A DNA stretch of 64,000 nucleotides from Rhodopseudomonas rhenobacensis (GTDB taxonomy: Bacteria > Pseudomonadota > Alphaproteobacteria > Rhizobiales > Xanthobacteraceae). The position numbers were made by a program, and so were the translations under genes. Each line of letters begins with the position of its first letter. Position 1 is the stretch's first letter. Below, one piece after another: positions 57,503-64,000 of the stretch. A model generated the notes under the pieces. It made no database searches and had not been told where the DNA came from. It was given only the letters and a program-made list of their open reading frames with translations. The stretch lies in contig NZ_JACHIH010000004.1 of the NCBI RefSeq assembly GCF_014203125.1, forward strand, positions 1 through 64,000, read 5' to 3'.

Positions 57503-59404
57503 ATGCTTCGCGGAATTCGTAAGGCCTCATCGAATTGGGTCGGCAAGACCGTCATGATCATTGTCATGAGCGTGCTGATCCTGAGCTTCGCCGTCTGGGG
57601 CATCGCCGATATTTTCAAGGGCTTCGGTCAGTCGACGCTGGCCAAGATCGGCTCGACCGAAATCTCCACCGAGCAATTCCGCCAGCTCTACACCGAGCGG
57701 CTGCAGCAGATCGGCCGCCAGTTCGGCCGCCCGCTGACCCAGGATCAGGCGCGCGCCTTCGGCATCGACCGCCAGGTGCTGCAGCAGGCGGTCGCCGAAG
57801 CCGCGCTCGACGAAGACGCCCGCCGCCTCGGGCTCGGGCAGTCCGACGCCGAGACCATGCGCACCATCGTCAGCGATCCGAATTTCCGCGGCACCAATGC
57901 CGGGTTCGACCGCGCCCGTTTCGCCCAGGCGATCCGCCAGTTCGGCTACACCGAGCAGCGCTACATCGCCGAACAGCGCAAGGTGTCGTTGCGCCGGCAG
58001 ATCGCCGGCACGCTGACCGCCGACCTCGAGCCGCCGAAGACGCTGCTCGACGCGCTGACGCGGTTTCAGAACGAGCAGCGCGCGATCGACTATGTGAAGC
58101 TCGACGCCAACCACGCCGGCACCATCGCGCCGCCCTCGCCGGAAGTGCTGGCGGCCTATTACAACGACCACAAGACCCAGTTCAGGGCGCCGGAATATCG
58201 CAAGCTCTCGTTCGTCGCGCTGACGCCGGACGCGGTGGCGAAGTGGACCACGGTGTCGGACGACGACGCCAAGAAGCTTTACGAGGCACGCCGCGAAAAA
58301 TTCTCGACGCCGGAGCGCCGGCAGATCGCCCAGATCGTATTCCCGAACGCCGAGGAAGCGCAGGCCGCGCGCGCCAAGATCGCCGCCGGCACGTCGTTCG
58401 ACGACCTCGTCAAGGAACGCGGGCTCTCTGCCTCTGACGCCGATCTCGGCCTGGTCGCCAAAACCGGGATTCTGGATCCCGCGGTGGCCGATGCCGCCTT
58501 CGCGCTGCCGGAGAACGAGGTCAGCCAGCCGATCACCGGCCGGTTCGGCACCACGCTGGTCAAGGTCGGCAAGATCGAGCCGGGCAGCCAGCAGAGCTAT
58601 GAGAGCGTCGCACCGGCGCTGAAGCGCGACATCGCGATCGACAATGCGCGGGCCTCGATCGCCGACCTGCATAACAAGATGGAAGACGCCCGCGGCGGCG
58701 GCGCCAGCGTGCTGGAAGCGGCGCAGAAGCTCGGCCTCACCGCGGTGACGATCGAGGCGCTGGACCGTTCCGGCCGCGCCCCGGACGGCAGCCCCACCGC
58801 GATCCCGCAGGGCCTCGACCTCGCCTCGGCGGCGTTCTCCTCTGACGTCGGCGTCGACAATGACGCTTTGGCGTTCGGCGGCGGCTATGTCTGGTTCGAC
58901 GTGCTCGGCATCACGCCGTCGCGCGAACGCAGCCTCGACGAGGTCAAGCCGCAGGTCGAAGCGCGCTGGCGCGACGAGCAGATCAGCACCAAGCTGCGCG
59001 ACCAGGCCACCGACATGGTGCAGAAGGTCAACGCCGGCGGCAAGCTCGCCGACGTCGCTGCGGCCGCCGGGCTGAAGACCGAAACCGCGACCGGGCTGAA
59101 GCGTGACGCCAGCGTCGCCGGCCTGCCGGCGAGCGCGGTCGAGGCGGCGTTCCGCACCGCCAAGGACGGCGTCGGCCAGGCGCCGGGCTTGAGCGGCGGC
59201 GAATGGATCGTGTTCCGCGTCACCGACATCAGCGTGCCGCCGGTCGATCTCGCCTCCGAGGACGCCGTCAAGCTGAAGGACACCCTGCAGCGACGGCTGG
59301 CCGACGAATTGCTGGCGCAATATGTCGCAAGGCTGGAGACCGAGATCGGCACCTCGATCAACGAAAGTGCTGTTGCACAGGCCACCGGGGCGGCAACAAA
59401 CTAA
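57503..59404 (+). CDS. PpiD/SurA-like periplasmic peptidyl-prolyl isomerase
   Basis: 633 residues from the ATG at 57503; the frame stays open upstream but begins with low-quality sequence. One membrane helix near the N-terminus (TVMIIVMSVLILSFAVWGIADI) anchors the protein, followed by a SurA_N-like region (FRQLYTERLQQIGRQFGR) and a parvulin-like domain around residues 270-360 (RREKFSTPERRQIAQIVFPNAEEAQAARAKI). It would help fold exported proteins. It lies upstream of trpD, a common arrangement in Nitrobacteraceae, where trpE/trpG often intervene; they are missing here. Confidence 0.9.
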   Translation: MLRGIRKASSNWVGKTVMIIVMSVLILSFAVWGIADIFKGFGQSTLAKIGSTEISTEQFRQLYTERLQQIGRQFGRPLTQDQARAFGIDRQVLQQAVAEAALDEDARRLGLGQSDAETMRTIVSDPNFRGTNAGFDRARFAQAIRQFGYTEQRYIAEQRKVSLRRQIAGTLTADLEPPKTLLDALTRFQNEQRAIDYVKLDANHAGTIAPPSPEVLAAYYNDHKTQFRAPEYRKLSFVALTPDAVAKWTTVSDDDAKKLYEARREKFSTPERRQIAQIVFPNAEEAQAARAKIAAGTSFDDLVKERGLSASDADLGLVAKTGILDPAVADAAFALPENEVSQPITGRFGTTLVKVGKIEPGSQQSYESVAPALKRDIAIDNARASIADLHNKMEDARGGGASVLEAAQKLGLTAVTIEALDRSGRAPDGSPTAIPQGLDLASAAFSSDVGVDNDALAFGGGYVWFDVLGITPSRERSLDEVKPQVEARWRDEQISTKLRDQATDMVQKVNAGGKLADVAAAAGLKTETATGLKRDASVAGLPASAVEAAFRTAKDGVGQAPGLSGGEWIVFRVTDISVPPVDLASEDAVKLKDTLQRRLADELLAQYVARLETEIGTSINESAVAQATGAATN

Positions 59405-59462
59405 TCAATCGTCCCGGCGCCCTGTGCTGCGTGTCCGACTGCTGCGTGTCTGAAAGTCATCG

Positions 59463-60482
59463 ATGAACGATTTCAAGTCCATAATCGGAAAGGTCGCGAC
59501 CGGCGTCACGCTGTCGCGGGAAGAGTCGGCCTGCGCGTTCGACGCCATGATGTCGGGCGAAGCCACGCCGTCGCAGATGGGCGGCCTATTGATGGCGCTT
59601 AGGGTGCGCGGCGAAACCGTCGAGGAGATCACCGGCGCGGTGTCGGCGATGCGCTCGAAGATGCTGCGGGTGACCGCGCCGACGGACGCGGTCGACGTGG
59701 TCGGCACCGGCGGCGACGGCTCCGGCTCGGTCAACGTCTCGACCTGCGCGTCGTTCATCGTCGCGGGCTGCGGCGTCCCGGTCGCCAAGCACGGCAACCG
59801 CGCGCTGTCGTCGCGCTCCGGCGCCGCCGACGTGTTGGCGGCGCTCGGCGTCAAGATCGACATCACGCCGGCTGAGGTCGGCCGCTGCGTCCAGGAGGCC
59901 GGGATCGGCTTCATGTTCGCGCCGACCCATCATCCGGCGATGAAGAACGTCGGCCCGACCAGGGTCGAACTCGCCACCCGCACCATCTTCAACCTGCTCG
60001 GGCCGTTGTCGAACCCCGCCGGCGTGACCCGGCAGATGGTCGGGGTGTTCTCCCGGCAATGGGTGCAGCCGCTGGCCCAGGTGTTGAAGAATCTCGGCTC
60101 CGAGGCGGCCTGGGTGGTGCACGGTTCCGACGGGCTCGACGAGATCACCATCTCCGGCCCGACCTTCGTGGCGGCGCTGGCCGACGGCAAGATCACCACC
60201 TTCGAGATCACCCCGGAAGACGCCGGCCTGCCGCGCGCCGCCGCCGACGCCTTGAAGGGCGGCGACGCCGAAGCCAACGCCGTGGCGCTGCAGGGCGTGC
60301 TCGACGGCAAGCCCAGCGCCTATCGCGACGTGGCGCTGCTCAATGCCGCCGCCGCGCTGATCGTCGCCGGCAAGGCCACCGACCTCAAGCACGGCGTGGC
60401 GCTCGGCACCGAGGCGCTCGACAGCGGCGCCGCCGCGGCCCGGCTGGCGCAGCTGATCGCCGTCTCCAACGCGGCGGATTAA
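59463..60482 (+). CDS. trpD: Anthranilate phosphoribosyltransferase
   Basis: 339 residues. It attaches phosphoribosyl to anthranilate in tryptophan synthesis. The PRPP-binding motif is [16 protein letters not shown] with [17 protein letters not shown], followed by the anthranilate-binding region [17 protein letters not shown]. Only four bases separate its stop from the trpC start. trpE or trpG is not present in the window. Confidence 0.97.
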   Translation: MNDFKSIIGKVATGVTLSREESACAFDAMMSGEATPSQMGGLLMALRVRGETVEEITGAVSAMRSKMLRVTAPTDAVDVVGTGGDGSGSVNVSTCASFIVAGCGVPVAKHGNRALSSRSGAADVLAALGVKIDITPAEVGRCVQEAGIGFMFAPTHHPAMKNVGPTRVELATRTIFNLLGPLSNPAGVTRQMVGVFSRQWVQPLAQVLKNLGSEAAWVVHGSDGLDEITISGPTFVAALADGKITTFEITPEDAGLPRAAADALKGGDAEANAVALQGVLDGKPSAYRDVALLNAAAALIVAGKATDLKHGVALGTEALDSGAAAARLAQLIAVSNAAD

Positions 60483-60486
60483 GGGC

Positions 60487-61305
60487 ATGTCCGACATCCT
60501 GACCAAGATCGAAGCCTACAAGCGCGAGGAGATCGCGGCAGCCAAGCTTGCGCGGCCGCTCGCCGAGCTGCAGGCAGCCGCAAAGGCCGCCTCGCCTCCG
60601 CGCGCCTTCGTCGCCGCGATCCGCCAAAAACTCGCCGCCGGCGACTATGCGCTGATTGCCGAGGTCAAGAAGGCCTCGCCCTCGAAGGGCCTGATCCGCG
60701 CCGATTTCGATCCGCCGGCGCTCGCCAAGGCCTATGAACAAGGCGCCGCGGCCTGCCTGTCGGTGCTGACCGATACGCCGTCGTTCCAGGGCAGCCTCGA
60801 TTATCTCGTGGCGGCGCGCGCGGCGGTAGCGCTGCCGGTGCTGCGCAAGGATTTCATGTTCGACACCTATCAGGTGGTGGAAGCCCGCGCTTATGGCGCC
60901 GACTGCATCCTGATCATCATGGCGGCGCTCGACGACGCCGCGGCCAAGGACATCGAGGACGCCGCGATCGATCTCGGCATCGACGTACTGATCGAGATCC
61001 ACAACCATGAAGAGCTGGAGCGGGCGCTAAAACTTCGCTCGCCGATGATCGGCGTCAACAACCGCAACCTGCGGACCTTCGAGGTGACGCTGGCCACCAG
61101 CGAAGCCTTGGCGCCGCTGATTCCCGCCGACCGGCTGATGGTCGGCGAAAGCGGCATCTTCGCCCCCGCCGACCTCGCCCGGCTGGAGCGCGTCGGCATC
61201 TCGACCTTCCTGGTCGGCGAAAGCCTGATGCGGCAGCCGGACGTCGCTGCGGCAACGCGAGCGCTGCTGACAAGGGACTCGCTTCCCGCCATCGGAACGC
61301 GGTAG
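60487..61305 (+). CDS. trpC: Indole-3-glycerol-phosphate synthase
   Basis: 272 residues, monofunctional form. It cyclises carboxyphenylaminodeoxyribulose phosphate to indole glycerol phosphate. Active-site segments: [14 protein letters not shown] with the catalytic lysine, [24 protein letters not shown] and [19 protein letters not shown] precedes the ATG at a coupling distance from trpD. Confidence 0.97.
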   Translation: MSDILTKIEAYKREEIAAAKLARPLAELQAAAKAASPPRAFVAAIRQKLAAGDYALIAEVKKASPSKGLIRADFDPPALAKAYEQGAAACLSVLTDTPSFQGSLDYLVAARAAVALPVLRKDFMFDTYQVVEARAYGADCILIIMAALDDAAAKDIEDAAIDLGIDVLIEIHNHEELERALKLRSPMIGVNNRNLRTFEVTLATSEALAPLIPADRLMVGESGIFAPADLARLERVGISTFLVGESLMRQPDVAAATRALLTRDSLPAIGTR

Positions 61306-61361
61306 TGCAGGGAAACATCAACGCCGCCCTTCACCCTCCAGGGGAGGGTTAAGGAAAGCCC

Positions 61362-61928
61362 ATGGCCAAGAAACACAAGCAGCCCCCCGAGCAGCCCGCC
61401 CTCACCCATATCGGCGAAAGCGGCGAAGCCTGGATGGTCGACGTCTCGGCGAAGCCCGACACCGAGCGCACCGCGGTCGCAGCCGGCAGCGTGCTGATGA
61501 GCAAGGCGACGCTTGAGCTGATTCGCAGCGGCAACGCCAAGAAGGGCGACGTGCTCGGCACCGCGCGGATCGCCGGCATCATGGCGGCGAAGCGCACCGC
61601 GGATCTCATTCCGTTGTGCCACCCGCTGGCGCTGTCCAAGGTCACCGTCGAGATCGAGCCCGACAACAAACTGCCCGGCTGCCGGGTGCGCGCCAGCGTC
61701 ACCGTGACCGGGCCGACCGGCGTCGAAATGGAAGCGCTCACCGCAGTATCGGTGGCTTGCCTGACGATCTACGATATGATCAAGGCGGTCGAACGCGGCG
61801 TCTCGATTCAGGATATCCACCTGGTCGAGAAGAAGGGCGGCAAGTCCGGACATTACCTCGTCACCAATGCGAGCGAGAACAAGCGCGGCAAGACCAGCCG
61901 CGACAAGGCCGCGACGGCAGCGTCGTAA
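61362..61928 (+). CDS. moaC: Cyclic pyranopterin monophosphate synthase
   Basis: 188 residues with an AAGGA ribosome site. It forms cyclic pyranopterin monophosphate in molybdenum cofactor synthesis. Conserved: [29 protein letters not shown] and the [20 protein letters not shown] signature. About 25 residues of basic tail ([17 protein letters not shown]) exceed the E. coli protein. It follows trpC, as is common in Rhizobiales. Usually moeA comes next, but here an lpxD homologue does. The enzyme would support the CoxL-like protein in this window. Confidence 0.96.
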   Translation: MAKKHKQPPEQPALTHIGESGEAWMVDVSAKPDTERTAVAAGSVLMSKATLELIRSGNAKKGDVLGTARIAGIMAAKRTADLIPLCHPLALSKVTVEIEPDNKLPGCRVRASVTVTGPTGVEMEALTAVSVACLTIYDMIKAVERGVSIQDIHLVEKKGGKSGHYLVTNASENKRGKTSRDKAATAAS

Positions 61929-61968
61929 CCGCGACGTTCGCGGCGGCGAACGGGCGCAAGGAAGCGAC

Positions 61969-63075
61969 ATGGGCGAAAGCGGTTTCTTTGTCGACTCGGT
62001 CGGCCTCAGCGTCGGCGACATCGTCGCGCTGACCGGCGCGCAACCGCGCGACGGCAGCGATCTCGAGCGGATCATCAGCGACCTCGCGCCGCTCGACCGC
62101 GCCGGCATCGCCGACCTCAGCTTCATCGCGGAAACCAAATATGCCGGCGTGCTGGCGGCGACGAAAGCCGGCGCGGTGCTGACCACCGAGCGCTTTGCCG
62201 ACATCGCCCCGCCGAGCGTCACGGTGCTGCGGATCGCCAAGCCCTACGAGGCCTTCGTCGCGGTGGCGCGGCAACTCTACCCCAGCGCGCTGCGCCCGAC
62301 CTCGCTGTTCGGCACGATCGGCATCGCGCCGGGCGCCATCGTGCACCCGTCCGCGAAACTCGCCGCCGGCGTCACCGTCGATCCCGGCGCGGTGATCGGG
62401 CCGCGCGCCGAGATCGGCAAAGGCTCGCTGATCGGCGCCAACGCGGTGATCGGCCCGCATGTCAAAATCGGCGCCGACTGCGCGATCGGCGCCGGCTGCA
62501 CCATCACTCACAGCGAAATCGGCGACCGCGTCATCGTGCATCCCGGCAGCCAGATCGGCCAGGACGGCTTCGGCTACATCTCCAGCGCCAAGGGTCACAC
62601 CAAGGTGCCGCAGATCGGCCGCGTGATGATCCACGACGACGTCGAGATCGGCTCCGGCACCCAGATCGACCGCGGCGGCATGCGCGATACCGTGATCGGC
62701 CAGGGCACCAAGATCGATAATCTGTGCCAGATCGGGCATAATTGCGTGATCGGCCGGCACTGCATCATCGTCGCGCAATCCGGCCTCAGCGGCAGCGTCA
62801 CGGTGGAGGACTTCGCCGTGCTGGGCGCCCGCACCGGGGTGATCCCGCATATCACCATCGGCAAGGGCGCGATGCTCGCGTCGCGCTCCACGGTGTACAG
62901 CAACGTGCCGGCCGGCGCGGTGTGGGGCGGCTTTCCGGCGCAGTCGAAGCGGCAATGGATGCGCGAAGTGGTGGCGCTGCGGCAGCTCGCCGCCCGCGAC
63001 CAGGAGGGCCGCACGGCGGCGCCCGCGGACGCCGCAGCGCCCTCCTCTGACGTACCCGACCAGGCGGCGTCCTGA
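61969..63075 (+). CDS. lpxD: UDP-3-O-acylglucosamine N-acyltransferase (LpxD homologue)
   Basis: 368 residues from the ATG with AAGGAAG upstream. Left-handed beta-helix acyltransferase that adds a hydroxyacyl chain in lipid A synthesis. N-terminal LpxD domain (DLEXI-like RIISDLAPLDRAGIADLSFIAETKY), then many hexapeptide repeats with catalytic H257 in CQIGHNCVIG. The C-terminal helix is followed by a proline/alanine tail. In related bacteria the main lpxD sits with bamA, fabZ and lpxA; this isolated copy may be a second paralogue. It is convergent with a small zinc-ribbon gene. Confidence 0.9.
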   Translation: MGESGFFVDSVGLSVGDIVALTGAQPRDGSDLERIISDLAPLDRAGIADLSFIAETKYAGVLAATKAGAVLTTERFADIAPPSVTVLRIAKPYEAFVAVARQLYPSALRPTSLFGTIGIAPGAIVHPSAKLAAGVTVDPGAVIGPRAEIGKGSLIGANAVIGPHVKIGADCAIGAGCTITHSEIGDRVIVHPGSQIGQDGFGYISSAKGHTKVPQIGRVMIHDDVEIGSGTQIDRGGMRDTVIGQGTKIDNLCQIGHNCVIGRHCIIVAQSGLSGSVTVEDFAVLGARTGVIPHITIGKGAMLASRSTVYSNVPAGAVWGGFPAQSKRQWMREVVALRQLAARDQEGRTAAPADAAAPSSDVPDQAAS

Positions 63076-63084
63076 CGCCGCCAC

Positions 63085-63282
63085 TCACGCCGTCATTGCT
63101 TCGGCCGCGGCGCGGCGGTCGACCACGAACCGGCTGATATTGTCGCAATGGAGGCAGCGATAGATATGCCGGTCGAATTCGTGGGCGAACCCGACCGGCC
63201 GCGGTTCGACCCGCGACAGCCGCATCCGCATCCCGCAGTTAGGGCAGCGCGACGGATCGAACGTGACGTCGTGCCAGACCAT
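63085..63282 (-). CDS. Small CxxC-CxxC zinc-ribbon-like protein
   Basis: 65 residues from the ATG at 63282 with GGAGG upstream. Two cysteine pairs, CPNC near residue 13 and CLHC near residue 43, with a basic centre, form a likely zinc ribbon. Function is not recognised. Its start lies inside the end of the upstream gene (44-base overlap), so the two are probably co-translated. Confidence 0.75.
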   Translation of the reverse strand: MVWHDVTFDPSRCPNCGMRMRLSRVEPRPVGFAHEFDRHIYRCLHCDNISRFVVDRRAAAEAMTA

Positions 63283-63667
63283 AGTGCCCTCCGATCGATC
63301 GCTGCGCCATGCGCCGCCGCTGCCAGGCATCGGCCGCGACGTGGCTGCGGCGCCGCACGTCTTCCAGCCGGATCGCCATGCCGCCATTCGGCGGCGGATC
63401 GGGATCGTCATCGAGACGGCGTAGCGCCTCGAGAATAGCCGCCAGCGCCACCGGCTCGTCATGCCCGGGAACCAGCCGCAGCCAGGGCTTGGAGTCCACC
63501 GCGTGGGCATCGGAGGCCCACGACGACAGCGTGGCGCGCTTCTCGGAGCGCGACAGCGACGGCGCGCGTAGCACCTCGTCGGGGTCGCGGAAACCGGACG
63601 CCGGATTCGGAAACGCCAAAATGGTCGCGGGGGTCGCCCGCGGGGTTTCATAATTTGTCAGGCTCAT
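63239..63667 (-). CDS. Hypothetical protein overlapping the zinc-ribbon gene
   Basis: 142 residues from the ATG at 63667, chosen for the GGGAGGA ribosome site just upstream. No domain is recognised; the middle (DPDPPPNGGMAIRLEDVRRRSHVAADAWQRRRMAQRS) is polar and arginine-rich, and no membrane segment or signal is seen. Its last 44 bases are shared with the small zinc-ribbon gene in another frame. Confidence 0.6.
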   Translation of the reverse strand: MSLTNYETPRATPATILAFPNPASGFRDPDEVLRAPSLSRSEKRATLSSWASDAHAVDSKPWLRLVPGHDEPVALAAILEALRRLDDDPDPPPNGGMAIRLEDVRRRSHVAADAWQRRRMAQRSIGGHYGLARRHVRSVALP

Positions 63668-63888
63668 AGCATCCTCCCGAACAGCTCCTTTCAAACGGGA
63701 CGCGCAAGAATTAGAATACCGCCGGCGCGCTTCAAGACCCTCGCCGGAAATTTTTGAAAGGCCGAGTAAGACGGTCTGCGTCGGGGGTTTCCGTGGCGCT
63801 GCGCCGACCTACGCGGCCAAACGCCGCCATTGCGCCCGCGCCGCGATGCGCCGATACCCGTCGGACGATCGTTGCAAGAGGACGCCCG

Positions 63889-64000
63889 ATGTCCAACACC
63901 GCCTCCCCGCTTTCCGTCCCGCTACGCGGCCTCGACGACGCCGAAGTACGCGCCCGCCAGGCCCGCGACGGCTATAACGAACTGCCCCGCCCGGACCGCC
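63889..64000 (+). CDS. Cation-transporting P-type ATPase, N-terminal fragment; 3' end outside window
   Basis: 37 codons from an ATG with AGAGGA upstream, running off the right edge. The visible residues (LRGLDDAEVRARQARDGYNELPRPDR) match the cation-ATPase N-terminal domain, with the G-LxxxEVxxRxxxxGxNELP pattern. Which cation is moved cannot be told from this fragment. Confidence 0.75.
   Translation, partial: MSNTASPLSVPLRGLDDAEVRARQARDGYNELPRPDR

Overview
The window is high-GC (about two thirds G+C by eye) alphaproteobacterial chromosome, and its gene content points to the Nitrobacteraceae, with Rhodopseudomonas or Bradyrhizobium as the best guess. Supporting signs are the guaA / rsmB / guaB / rlmE / ppx neighbourhood, the trpD-trpC-moaC run, a GGAAC-N16-CGTT promoter of the EcfG general-stress type, and many short dispersed palindromic repeats of the kind common in that family. 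A pyruvate formate-lyase pair at the left edge suggests a strain able to ferment. No species can be named from the sequence alone.

Layout. 1-1.2 kb: 3' end of pflB and its activase pflA. 1.3-4.7 kb: a GlsB/YeaQ stress membrane protein, an SDR and recQ. 4.7-6.8 kb: a small AT-richer island holding a decayed second copy of part of guaA and two overlapping genes of unknown function, abutting intact guaA. 6.8-21.4 kb: purine and RNA-modification housekeeping genes (guaA, rsmB-like, guaB, rlmE, ppx) interrupted by accessory transport and oxidoreductase genes, including an MFS gene with an apparent 1-base frameshift near its start. 21.6-28.9 kb: an orphan CoxL-like molybdenum subunit, a hotdog protein, YaiI, an Uup-type ABC-F ATPase and a YhiN-type flavoprotein. 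29.1-38.7 kb: a minus-strand acyl-CoA/valine catabolism block (SDR, MaoC, acyl-CoA synthetase, mmsB, HIBYL-CoA hydrolase, isobutyryl-CoA dehydrogenase, mmsA, TetR regulator) with a VapBC-like toxin-antitoxin pair joined into it by start/stop overlaps. 39-45.8 kb: MFS, IclR regulator, Tat-exported metallophosphoesterase, LysE exporter and an MDR dehydrogenase. 46-56.3 kb: eno, queF, an MFS-kdsA-VOC-NIPSNAP run, a brnTA toxin-antitoxin module, pyrG, secG and tpiA. 56.4-64 kb: two small stress/periplasmic proteins, a PpiD-like foldase, trpD, trpC, moaC, an lpxD homologue, two small overlapping genes, and the first codons of a cation P-type ATPase.

The genes work mainly in central metabolism (GTP and CTP synthesis, glycolysis, tryptophan, molybdopterin, KDO/lipid A, queuosine). 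The valine route is nearly complete from isobutyryl-CoA to propionyl-CoA; the enoyl-CoA hydratase step could be covered by a gene elsewhere. The most unusual feature is the two-gene island between recQ and guaA, beside a guaA-derived pseudogene. Other notable signals are the probable leaderless, palindrome-controlled brnT promoter, the toxin-antitoxin pair embedded in the valine operon, and at least six families of intergenic palindromic repeats. I saw no tRNA, rRNA, CRISPR array, integrase or complete insertion sequence.
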